From contig CANQBK010000012.1 of assembly GCA_947589485.1 (NCBI GenBank), forward strand, positions 1-38,818: 38,818 nucleotides of DNA, read 5' to 3'. The translations under genes and the position numbers were made by a program. The notes under the pieces are model-generated. The model did no database searches, was not told the origin of the DNA, and saw only the letters and a program-made list of their open reading frames with translations. Positions 1 through 8,920 of the stretch are shown here, piece after piece; within the stretch, counting starts at the first letter, position 1, and each line of letters opens with the position of its first letter. This DNA comes from an uncultured Clostridia bacterium (lineage in GTDB: Bacteria; Bacillota; Clostridia; Oscillospirales; Acutalibacteraceae).

Positions 1-2
1 AC

Positions 3-797
3 GGAAATACAATTATTGACAATGATGTTGGAATATACAGGATAAATCTCAATGACAATAATCTTAAACCGGAGCTGTTTATTTCAAAAAAAGAAATGTC
101 GCAGCATCTGGGCGAAAATTCAATGCCGAGACCGGAGTCGGTTAGAGCCTGCGGAGAATATGTTATTGTGGATATTTCGGGGGAAACCTCCTTTAACACC
201 CCGAACGGTGAAAATTATACTTCTTCTAACGAACATATTACAATTTCAAAAAATATAAACGGGGGCAAAACAGTCAATATATCCGAAGTATGTGCTAATA
301 AGCTAAATCAAAAACCGAGTTTTTATTTTTTTACGGATAAAGACAAGCTGCTGTTTTTCACAGAAAATAAAGCCAACTGGTATTCCGTTTCTCCCGACGG
401 CAAAGAAATAAAAAAGGTTTTTGAAAAAGAAAAAGAAAAAAAGGATACATACGATGGTTTTGCTATTGACGATAAATATTATTATATATACAGCCATAGA
501 ACCGAAAAAGACGAGCATGGCATGGATGATAATACGGGTCCGAATACGCTGAAAATTTACACTAAGGATTTCAAACTTTTGAATACCGTAACGATGAATC
601 TTAAGTTGACCGGAGAGGAAACAATAGAAAAAATGTGGTTTGAGTTTATACCTTTTTCAAAAGGTGATAAAATTATAGTTTACGATTATTTGCTGAACGA
701 TAACGGCACAGTCAGTTTCCTTATGGGTTACATTTCTAAGCCTGAATTGTTGAAAAACAACGGAGATCTTGAAGTACATACAATATTTGGTGGTTGA
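3..797 (+). CDS. C-terminal part of a lipoprotein-family protein (5' end outside window), tandem paralogue of 833..2230
   Basis: Frame is open from position 3 (G-N-T-I-I-D-N-D-V-G...) and matches residues of the downstream ORF nearly identically; nucleotide offset between copies is 1433. The ORF track start at 96 is an internal Met. Confidence 0.9.
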   Translation, partial: GNTIIDNDVGIYRINLNDNNLKPELFISKKEMSQHLGENSMPRPESVRACGEYVIVDISGETSFNTPNGENYTSSNEHITISKNINGGKTVNISEVCANKLNQKPSFYFFTDKDKLLFFTENKANWYSVSPDGKEIKKVFEKEKEKKDTYDGFAIDDKYYYIYSHRTEKDEHGMDDNTGPNTLKIYTKDFKLLNTVTMNLKLTGEETIEKMWFEFIPFSKGDKIIVYDYLLNDNGTVSFLMGYISKPELLKNNGDLEVHTIFGG

Positions 798-832
798 TAT
801 GAAATAATATGTTTTATGTGGGGCGAGAAAAC

Positions 833-2230
833 ATGAAAAAAGCATCAAAAGTAATAAATTCAATAATTTTAATAATTTGTTTATGCTGTACGGCGCTTTT
901 TTCGGGCTGTGCTAACGAAAGCAACAAGTCCGACGAAAGCGGCGGTTCTGTCGGGCAGATTAATGCTGACGCCGAAGACCAAGACTATCAGTACGAATTT
1001 GTAGAGAGTCGTTCTCCAAAGTTTTACAAAACATCAGACGGATATTACTTTTCAAGCGGCAGCTTTATATATTATATGGACGCTAAAACTATGAAATATA
1101 CTCCTGTATGCAATAAGCCCGACTGTCTGCACGACCGCCAGGAGGATAAAGACAAAAAAAGAAAATGTAACGCCTACGTTAACGGAGGTGAAGACGTTTT
1201 TTCTCAGGGTATAGGCTGCTACAACGGTTATATTTATTTTGAGGAGGCAGCAACTACAGGAGGTTTAGAAAACTGGCATTATATGATAAGCCGTTTGTCT
1301 TGTGACGGATCAAAAAAGGATATAGTTGTAAATGACGAAGATGTAATTAATATTCCGTATTCGTTTATGGTTCATAGGGGCTATCTTTATTATTCTCTCA
1401 ACAAATATATAATTACCGACCAAAAAGACAGTAACGGAAATACAATTATTGACAATGATGTTGGAATATACAGGATAAATCTCAATGACAATAATCTTAA
1501 ACCGGAGTTGTTTATTTCAAAAAAAGAAATGTCGCAGCATCTGGGCGAAAATTCAATGCCGAGACCAGAGGCGGTTAGAGCCTGCGGAGAATATGTCATT
1601 GTGGATATTTCGGGGGAAACCGCCTTTAACACCCCGAACGGTGAAAATTACACTTCTTCTAACGGATATATTACAATTTCAAAAAATATAAACGGGGGCA
1701 AAACAATCAATATATCCGAAGTATGTGCTAATAAGCTAAATCAAAAACCGAGTTTTTATTTTTTTATGGATAAAGACAAGCTGCTGTTTTTCGGAAAGGA
1801 TAAAGCCAACTTGTATTCCGTTTCTCCCGACAGCAAAGAAATAAAAAAGGTCTTTGAAAAAGAAAAAGAAAAAAAGGATACATACGATGGTTTTGCTATT
1901 GACGATAAATATTATTATATATACAGCCATAGAACCGAAAAAGACGAGCATGGCATGGATGATAATACGGGTCCGAATACGCTGAAAATTTACACTAAGG
2001 ATTTCAAACTTTTGAATACCGTAACGATGAATCTTAAGTTGACCGGAGAGGAAACAATAGAAAAAATGTGGTTTGAGTTTATACCTTTTTCAAAAGGTGA
2101 TAAAATTATAGTTTACGATTATTTGCTGAACGATAACGGCACAGTCAGTTTCCTTATGGGTTACATTTCTAAGCCTGAATTGTTGAAAAACAACGGAGAT
2201 CTTGAAGTACATACAATATTTGGTGGTTGA
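833..2230 (+). CDS. Lipoprotein with CNKPDCLH...C motif, probable beta-propeller-like extracellular protein
   Basis: Start at 833 gives MKKASKVINSIILIICLCCTALFSGC, a lipoprotein signal with lipobox LFSGC; then VCNKPDCLHD...KCNAY and repeated YYY/YIYF strands. Confidence 0.85.
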   Translation: MKKASKVINSIILIICLCCTALFSGCANESNKSDESGGSVGQINADAEDQDYQYEFVESRSPKFYKTSDGYYFSSGSFIYYMDAKTMKYTPVCNKPDCLHDRQEDKDKKRKCNAYVNGGEDVFSQGIGCYNGYIYFEEAATTGGLENWHYMISRLSCDGSKKDIVVNDEDVINIPYSFMVHRGYLYYSLNKYIITDQKDSNGNTIIDNDVGIYRINLNDNNLKPELFISKKEMSQHLGENSMPRPEAVRACGEYVIVDISGETAFNTPNGENYTSSNGYITISKNINGGKTINISEVCANKLNQKPSFYFFMDKDKLLFFGKDKANLYSVSPDSKEIKKVFEKEKEKKDTYDGFAIDDKYYYIYSHRTEKDEHGMDDNTGPNTLKIYTKDFKLLNTVTMNLKLTGEETIEKMWFEFIPFSKGDKIIVYDYLLNDNGTVSFLMGYISKPELLKNNGDLEVHTIFGG

Positions 2231-2231
2231 T

Positions 2232-4622
2232 ATGAAATTAATATTCTATGAAATACTAAAGTTGTTGAAAAATAAATTTTTTATTTTTTTGTTTATATGT
2301 TTGGCAGCAGGCAGTATTATTTCTTTTTCGTGGACACAACTGTCCTTTGCGGGTTCCAATGGTTATTCCGAAGAAAAAATATTTTTGTCTGACAAGGACA
2401 GCTATAATTCCGCTCTAAACGAATTTGACGGATTATCGGCGGAAAAAGCGGTCGCAAAGGCAGATGAAAAGAAAGAACTCTATGAAATGTGTAAAATGAT
2501 AATTGACGAAATGAGCATTGACGATACCGGCGCTGATACGCAGTCTGCGCTTGACAGTTTTAGACAGCAGGATAAAGCTACATTTGACAAGGCTATGTCA
2601 ATAATCAACGAAAATACCGATTTTGAAAAAAAATGTTTTTTGTATGATTATATCGGTAAAAAATATAGGTATATACAAACCTATGATATTTTCATAAATG
2701 AAATGGAAAACAGAGCGGAACGACAGCTTGAGTTTTCAATCTTTAAGGATAATGACGCTTTTTCCGAAAACAATATAAAAAAGACTGTCCAAGATTATGA
2801 AAATATCAAAGGAACAGTTCCACAGGCGGGTAACTTCCTCTTTGCAGAGCATGGAACAAATTTTTTCCTAACCGATGTAATGGTGCTGTCTGTGCTGTTT
2901 CTTCTGTGTGTGTGTTTGTTTATGCAGGAGAGGGACAAAGGTTTGCTGCTTTTGGTAAAATCAAGCCGTAACGGTCATATCCGAACCGCCTCCGCAAAAT
3001 TGATTACCCTCGTGATATTTACGGCAGTTTCCGTTGTTCTTTTTTACGGTACGGAACTTGTTGTTTCGGGAATAATTTACGGTTTTCCGGATATGAATGT
3101 TCCGGTTCAGTCAATGAGTGATTTTATGGACTGTTCCCTTAAAATATCGGTGGCTGAATACATTGTGCTATGGCTGCTCTCAAAGCTGGCTGCGCTTGTT
3201 ATTATAGCATTGTTGTTTGCCGCTGTTTTCGGACTGTTTCGCAGTACGGTTTTGATATGGCTTGTGTCCATAGGTACTCTTGTTCTTGAATATGCTCTTT
3301 ACATATTTATTCCTGCAAACAGCAGTTTTTGTCACCCGCATTTTATAAATCTGTTCTATTTTTTGGATTCAAAAACACTTCTTGCGGATTATGAAAACTT
3401 GAATTTCTTTTCAAAGCCCATAAATATTTTGGTAATCTTTCTTGTATGTTTTTTGTTGTTATCGGCAATCTTTTCGGTTATTTCCGCCATTGCCTTTTCA
3501 CGCAAATCGCAAATCCCGTCAAAGAGTATTGTGTCCTCTCTTATTGAAAAGCTGCAAAGACGTTTTTTCCGTATCAACGGCACTGTCAGTGTTTTCCGAC
3601 ATGAGCTTTATAAAAGGCTGATACATGACAAAGGATTCATTATTTTAGCTGCCCTTTTGATTTTTGCCGTGCAGGTATCCGTACAAACCATAGATGTTAA
3701 ATATGACAGTTTGCAAGATGTGTCCTACTATGTTTACCTTGAAAGGTTAGAGGGAAAGCTGACCGATGAAAAAGAACAGTTCATACAAGATGAACAGAAA
3801 TATTTTGACAATTTGCAAAATGAATTTTTTGAACTTCAAGCAAAGGAAAACCCGAGTGAAGAAGATAAGAACCGTTTGAGCAATATTGATAACATATTGA
3901 AAGGTAAATATCAAGGCTTTCAAAAGATTATGAGCAAGTATGAATATCTTAAAGAGCAAAAAGAAAAGAACGGTACGGAAATATGGTTTGTAAACGAGAA
4001 AAAGTATTCTACACTTTTGACCGATAGGGACGGATCGACATTAAGATTTGTAATTTGCGGTGCAGCTCTTATTCTTATTGTTGGAAATATTTTTTCGATT
4101 GAATACAAACGGAATATGAAACGGCTGCTAAGATCTTCGGCAAACGGCAAAAAGCGTTTATTTGCCGCAAAATTCGGCACAGCGCTGTTTTGCGGAACAT
4201 TGAGTTTTTTGCTTATATATCCTCCCGTATTGATACAGTACCTTGCTAACTTCAAGACGATTCTTATTGACGCGCCCGTATCATCTATTCAGGAGCTATC
4301 GGCTTGCGGCGGTATGACAATTTTGACTTTTATTTTGCTGCTTGGGCTTATACATCTAATTATGTCGGAACTGATTGCCTTATTTGTATGTTCAATGTCG
4401 GAGTTGACAAGGAACTATTTTCTGACGCTGATGTTATCCACGGTCATATTACTGGTGGTTTATATACTTATTAGCGGTAACCCCGAACTAAGATTTTATA
4501 CTATTCTCGGAATGGGACGAATAACGGCTTTTGTAACCGGAGCGGTGGTTATTTCTGTAATTATTGCAGTGTTAATAATAGTATCAAAAAGACGTTATAC
4601 AAATGACAGTATAAGGAGATAG
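2232..4622 (+). CDS. ABC-2-type transporter permease, apparently two fused permease halves
   Basis: ATG at 2232, 1 nt after the lipoprotein stop; two similar hydrophobic modules, each with TM1, a ~150-180 aa polar loop, then a TM cluster; followed directly by an ABC ATPase gene. Confidence 0.85.
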   Translation: MKLIFYEILKLLKNKFFIFLFICLAAGSIISFSWTQLSFAGSNGYSEEKIFLSDKDSYNSALNEFDGLSAEKAVAKADEKKELYEMCKMIIDEMSIDDTGADTQSALDSFRQQDKATFDKAMSIINENTDFEKKCFLYDYIGKKYRYIQTYDIFINEMENRAERQLEFSIFKDNDAFSENNIKKTVQDYENIKGTVPQAGNFLFAEHGTNFFLTDVMVLSVLFLLCVCLFMQERDKGLLLLVKSSRNGHIRTASAKLITLVIFTAVSVVLFYGTELVVSGIIYGFPDMNVPVQSMSDFMDCSLKISVAEYIVLWLLSKLAALVIIALLFAAVFGLFRSTVLIWLVSIGTLVLEYALYIFIPANSSFCHPHFINLFYFLDSKTLLADYENLNFFSKPINILVIFLVCFLLLSAIFSVISAIAFSRKSQIPSKSIVSSLIEKLQRRFFRINGTVSVFRHELYKRLIHDKGFIILAALLIFAVQVSVQTIDVKYDSLQDVSYYVYLERLEGKLTDEKEQFIQDEQKYFDNLQNEFFELQAKENPSEEDKNRLSNIDNILKGKYQGFQKIMSKYEYLKEQKEKNGTEIWFVNEKKYSTLLTDRDGSTLRFVICGAALILIVGNIFSIEYKRNMKRLLRSSANGKKRLFAAKFGTALFCGTLSFLLIYPPVLIQYLANFKTILIDAPVSSIQELSACGGMTILTFILLLGLIHLIMSELIALFVCSMSELTRNYFLTLMLSTVILLVVYILISGNPELRFYTILGMGRITAFVTGAVVISVIIAVLIIVSKRRYTNDSIRR

Positions 4623-4627
4623 AGAAA

Positions 4628-5503
4628 ATGGAGCTGCAAATAAAAAATGTATCAAAAACGTACGGCAAAACTAAAAAAGCACTTGATGATTTTTCACTTA
4701 CTCTGACCCCGGGCGTATACGGTCTGTTGGGAGCCAACGGTGCGGGAAAATCAACATTGATGAATATACTTACCGACAATCTTGCCGCAGACAGCGGGGA
4801 AATTTTGTGGAACGGCGAAAATATTCGCAGGCTCGGAAAAAAGTACCGTTCCGATATAGGCTATATGCCTCAGCAGCAAGGGCTTTACGATAATTTTACC
4901 GCAAATCGTTTTTTGTGGTATATGTCGGCTCTTAAAGGCTTGCAAAAAAAAGATGCCAAAAAGCAAATACCCGAACTTTTGGAAATAGTAAATCTGGAGA
5001 ATGAGGCACATAAAAAATTAGGGGACTATTCAGGCGGTATGAAACAGCGTATACTGATTGCACAGGCTATGCTCGGAAATCCTCGTATTCTCATATTGGA
5101 CGAACCGACAGCAGGTCTTGACCCCAGAGAACGTATCCGTATCCGTAGTTTTATAAGTGAGATTGCGGCTGACAGAATCGTTATACTTGTCACGCATGTT
5201 GTCAGCGATATTGAGTGCATTGCGGATCGTGTAATTTTAATGAAAGACGGCAGACTTATCAAAGACGGTACTTCGGTCGAACTGATTTCTTCTGTATCCG
5301 ATAAGGTATTTGAATACAAATGTTCAAAAAACGAATTGGAATCCTTGCAAAAAAAATATATATGCGGTAATATTCTGCAAAGAAAAGACGGTATGGTGTT
5401 CCGAGTTGTAAGTAATAAATGCCCCGAAAGATTCCATAAATGTGAAAGCGACCTTTCGCTTGAAGAAGTCTATCTGTATTATTTTGAATATTCAGAGGAT
5501 TGA
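4628..5503 (+). CDS. ABC transporter ATP-binding protein
   Basis: Walker A GANGAGKST, signature YSGGMKQR, Walker B RILILDEPTAGLDP, H-loop THVVSD. Confidence 0.97.
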   Translation: MELQIKNVSKTYGKTKKALDDFSLTLTPGVYGLLGANGAGKSTLMNILTDNLAADSGEILWNGENIRRLGKKYRSDIGYMPQQQGLYDNFTANRFLWYMSALKGLQKKDAKKQIPELLEIVNLENEAHKKLGDYSGGMKQRILIAQAMLGNPRILILDEPTAGLDPRERIRIRSFISEIAADRIVILVTHVVSDIECIADRVILMKDGRLIKDGTSVELISSVSDKVFEYKCSKNELESLQKKYICGNILQRKDGMVFRVVSNKCPERFHKCESDLSLEEVYLYYFEYSED

Positions 5504-5540
5504 TTTTATCGAAACAATGTTCATATTTTACATTCTAATT

Positions 5541-5576
5541 AAAAATCAGGTACTAATTAACGGTGCCTGATTTTTT
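5541..5576 (+). terminator. Rho-independent terminator of lipoprotein/ABC operon
   Basis: aaatcaggtac...gtgcctgatttttt stem-loop plus T tract. Confidence 0.8.
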
Positions 5577-5745
5577 ATTTGCAATTATTACGCAAAATTC
5601 GTGAATACAGTGTACTTAAACGGAAAAAATAATAAATGACATACATCAAGGCTTGATAGTATATTTTATATTTTTTAATTGTTTTTATTTTGTATTAATT
5701 TTTTGATTTTCGGATATAATAAACAAAAAAGCAGGAGGTTTTTTT

Positions 5746-6771
5746 ATGCCCGAAAGAGTAGGAAAATACACAATAAAAATAAGCAACAATATTAATATTC
5801 ATTCATCGGTAGGTATTGTCGGCAAAAAGGAAGGCGAGGGTCCTCTCGGTGAATATTTCGATAAGGTTTTTAAAGACAATATGCTCGGTCAAGACAGTTG
5901 GGAAAAAGCCGAAAGTACACTTCAAACGACTGCCGTAGATACGCTGCTCGGCAACCTAAAGCTGCAAGCGAGTGATATTGACGTTATTTTTGCAGGTGAT
6001 TTACTGAATCAGTGCATTTCGTCAACATTTGGGCTGCGGGCTCTTGACATTCCGCTTCTCGGTCAATTCGGTGCCTGCTCCACAATGGCACAAACATTGG
6101 CAATTGCTTCTATTTTTGTTGACAGCGGTGCGGCAAATCGTGCGGTTGCAGTTACGTCGTCACACTTTTGTACAGCCGAACGTCAATTCAGATTTCCGAT
6201 AGAATATGGGGGACAGCGTACCCCAACAGCCCAATGGACGGTTACGGGTTCAGGTGCGGCACTTATTGATAAAGACGATGTCGGACCCTATGTAAGAAAT
6301 GTCACAATAGGAAAAATTAACGATTTAAATATAAAGGACGCAAACAATATGGGTGCGGCAATGGCGCCTGCCGCTGCCGATACTATTTTTAACTATCTGT
6401 CGGATACAAACACAAAGCCTGAAGATTACGATTTGATACTTACGGGAGATCTCGGTAAGATAGGCTCGGAACTTTTAAAAGAAATATTGCTTCGGGACGG
6501 AATAGATATTTCGCAAAATCACAATGATTGCGGACTTATGATATATGATTTAAAAAGGCAAGACGTACACGCAGGCGGTTCGGGATGCGGATGCAGCGGC
6601 TCAGTGTTTTGTTCATATATAATGCAAAAACTGAAAAGCTGTGAGCTTAAAAATATTTTATTTGTTGCGACAGGAGCCCTTATGTCTCCCACATCGTCAC
6701 AACAAGGCGAGAGTATACCGGGAATTGCCCATTTGTTAAATATATGCTGCAACACAACAAGAAACGAATAA
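5746..6771 (+). CDS. spoVAD: Stage V sporulation protein AD
   Basis: Thiolase-like SpoVAD family features: FAGDLLNQCISSTFGLR, GQFGACSTMAQTL, HFCTAERQFRFPIEYG, GGSGCGCSGSVFCSY, GALMSPTSSQQGESIPGIAH; RBS gcaggaggt. Confidence 0.96.
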   Translation: MPERVGKYTIKISNNINIHSSVGIVGKKEGEGPLGEYFDKVFKDNMLGQDSWEKAESTLQTTAVDTLLGNLKLQASDIDVIFAGDLLNQCISSTFGLRALDIPLLGQFGACSTMAQTLAIASIFVDSGAANRAVAVTSSHFCTAERQFRFPIEYGGQRTPTAQWTVTGSGAALIDKDDVGPYVRNVTIGKINDLNIKDANNMGAAMAPAAADTIFNYLSDTNTKPEDYDLILTGDLGKIGSELLKEILLRDGIDISQNHNDCGLMIYDLKRQDVHAGGSGCGCSGSVFCSYIMQKLKSCELKNILFVATGALMSPTSSQQGESIPGIAHLLNICCNTTRNE

Positions 6772-6885
6772 TTTCGTTGAAAAAATTCCCTCTAATAAAA
6801 TATTAAAAATCGACAACAATAATAATGCAAACGCAAACAATCAATAAAGAAATAAAAATAAATAATTAAAAAGGAGAAAATAATT

Positions 6886-7080
6886 ATGTCTAACAATTCC
6901 AATTCACTTAATGTACCCGAGGCAAGACAGGCTATGGAACAGTTCAAGATGGAATGTGCAAACGAAGTAGGAGTAAACCTTAAGCAGGGTTATAACGGCG
7001 ATCTCACATCTCGTCAGGCAGGTTCAGTAGGCGGTCAAATGGTTAAGAAAATGATTGAGGCTTACGAAAGAAGTATGTAA
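6886..7080 (+). CDS. Alpha/beta-type small acid-soluble spore protein (SASP)
   Basis: 64 aa; PEARQAMEQFKMECANEVGV and GDLTSRQAGSVGGQMVKKMIEAYE match the two SASP conserved blocks; RBS aaaaggag. Confidence 0.96.
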   Translation: MSNNSNSLNVPEARQAMEQFKMECANEVGVNLKQGYNGDLTSRQAGSVGGQMVKKMIEAYERSM

Positions 7081-7214
7081 TTTATTATTTATAAAAATGA
7101 ATAATAAAAAAATAATATATTGCCCGTCAAAACGGGAATGTTATATTCACGCCGTAAAGTTAGGCGAAAATAAAGATAAATTACAATTAAGCTGAAAACA
7201 AAATTGATATAAGG

Positions 7215-7248
7215 ACAGGTAACGGTAAATAAACCGTTGCCTGTTTTT
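7215..7248 (+). terminator. Rho-independent terminator
   Basis: acaggtaacggt/accgttgcctgt stem (one G-T wobble) followed by ttttt. Confidence 0.75.
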
Positions 7249-7393
7249 ATAATGTGTATATATTATTATGCAGGCGAAAAGCAAAACAAAGTTAAAAAAT
7301 ATCTGAATATAAATCACGGTAGCAGAAAATATTAGGCTGATTTTGTTCATATCGACAATAAATAATAGTTTAAAATAAATATTTCAGTTTAAG

Positions 7394-7422
7394 TTGACAA
7401 ATTTATTATTATACAATATAAT
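7394..7422 (+). promoter_or_regulatory. Consensus SigA promoter for trpB2-like gene
   Basis: TTGACA (7394-7399), 17 bp, TATAAT (7417-7422), upstream of RBS and ATG at 7467. Confidence 0.85.
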
Positions 7423-7466
7423 TTAAAATGTAAATTATAATTTCCGAAAATAAAAGGAGGATAAAA

Positions 7467-8834
7467 ATGACTAAAATACCGTACAGATTTTATCTTACCG
7501 AAGATCAAATACCTAAGCAGTGGTATAATCTCCGTGCCGATATGAAAGAACAACCGGACCCTATGCTAAATCCGGCAACTTTAGAGCCTCTTAAAGAGGA
7601 AGATTTGTATCCGATATTCTGCAAAGAGCTTGCACATCAAGAAATGGATAGTACAACACGATATATCGACATTCCCGAAGAAATACTTGAAATGTATAGG
7701 GTTTACCGTCCTTCTCCGCTTATCCGAGCTTACAATCTTGAAAAGGAACTGAAAACTCCAGCAAAGATATATTATAAATTTGAGGGAAACAATACATCCG
7801 GAAGCCATAAGCTCAACTCAGCAATTGCTCAGGTTTACTATGCCAAAAAGCAAGGTCTTACGTCAATAACGACTGAAACAGGGGCAGGTCAGTGGGGTAC
7901 GGCTCTTTCCGAAGCATGCGCATATTTTCGTCTACCGTTAACCGTTTATATGGTAAAATGCTCTTATGACCAAAAGCCTTACAGAAAAGCGGTAATGCAG
8001 ACCTTTGATGCAAATGTTGTTCCAAGTCCGTCAAACACGACAGATGTAGGCAAAAAAATCCTTGAGGAAAATCCCGACACAACGGGCAGCTTAGGCTGTG
8101 CTATTTCGGAAGCGGTGGAAAAAGCGACAAAAACCGAGGGTTGCCGTTACGTTCTCGGTTCGGTTCTTAATCAGGTACTTCTTCATCAGTCGATAATCGG
8201 TCTTGAAGCAAAAACGGCTATGGAAATTCTCGGCGAATACCCCGATATTGTGATAGGATGTGCGGGAGGAGGATCAAACCTCGGAGGTCTTATAGCACCG
8301 TTTATGAGGGATAAAATTGTTGACGGAAAACCGGTCGAATTTATCGCTGTTGAGCCTGCGTCGTGTCCCTCTCTTACAAGAGGAAAATATGCCTATGATT
8401 TTTGTGATACCGGTCGCGTAACTCCCATGGCAAAAATGTATACTCTCGGCAGTGGTTTTATACCTTCGGCGAACCACGCGGGCGGACTTAGGTATCACGG
8501 TATGTCACCGATACTTTCAAAGCTCTATCATGATGGTTATATGAAAGCTGTTTCTTATGAACAAACTAAGGTATTTGAAGTAGCTACGCTTTTTGCAAAG
8601 GTCGAAACAATACTTCCTGCGCCCGAATCGTCCCACGCAATTAAATGTGCAATCGACGAAGCGTTAAAATGCAGAGAAACCGGTGAAGAAAAAACAATAC
8701 TTTTCGGACTTACCGGTACAGGATATTTTGATATGGCTGCATACAGTGCATTCCACGAGGGAAAAATGCAGGATTATATTCCCACAGATGATGATCTTAA
8801 AATTGCATTTGATAAGTTGCCTAAAGTTCCGTAA
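7467..8834 (+). CDS. TrpB-like pyridoxal phosphate enzyme (tryptophan synthase beta chain, TrpB2 type)
   Basis: GRPSPL-like YRPSPLIRA, PLP-lysine motif NNTSGSHKLNSA, TETGAGQWGTAL, CAGGGSNLGG; ~455 aa with TrpB2-type N-terminus; no trpA nearby. Confidence 0.9.
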   Translation: MTKIPYRFYLTEDQIPKQWYNLRADMKEQPDPMLNPATLEPLKEEDLYPIFCKELAHQEMDSTTRYIDIPEEILEMYRVYRPSPLIRAYNLEKELKTPAKIYYKFEGNNTSGSHKLNSAIAQVYYAKKQGLTSITTETGAGQWGTALSEACAYFRLPLTVYMVKCSYDQKPYRKAVMQTFDANVVPSPSNTTDVGKKILEENPDTTGSLGCAISEAVEKATKTEGCRYVLGSVLNQVLLHQSIIGLEAKTAMEILGEYPDIVIGCAGGGSNLGGLIAPFMRDKIVDGKPVEFIAVEPASCPSLTRGKYAYDFCDTGRVTPMAKMYTLGSGFIPSANHAGGLRYHGMSPILSKLYHDGYMKAVSYEQTKVFEVATLFAKVETILPAPESSHAIKCAIDEALKCRETGEEKTILFGLTGTGYFDMAAYSAFHEGKMQDYIPTDDDLKIAFDKLPKVP

Positions 8835-8860
8835 ACTTCAGAAGTTTAAATTCAAGCAAT

Positions 8861-8917
8861 AAAAAAAATCAAATTGTTTTTATCTTAAATTAAGATTAAA
8901 AACAATTTGATTTTTTT
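8861..8917. terminator. Bidirectional terminator between convergent genes
   Basis: aaaaaaatcaaattgttttta-tcttaa / ttaagattaaaaacaatttgattttttt, one-base bulge, A tract and T tract on either side. Confidence 0.9.
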
Positions 8918-8920
8918 ATA

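Noticed and set aside
52-258. 68-aa plus-strand ORF repeated at 1485..1691
   Set aside because: Out-of-frame overlap within both lipoprotein copies; present twice only because the DNA is duplicated.
421-446. A-rich gaaaaagaaaaagaaaaaaagg tract as a possible frameshift or phase-variation site
   Set aside because: Both copies retain the same tract and frame with in-frame continuation; encodes EKEKEKKD linker, no evidence of slippage use.
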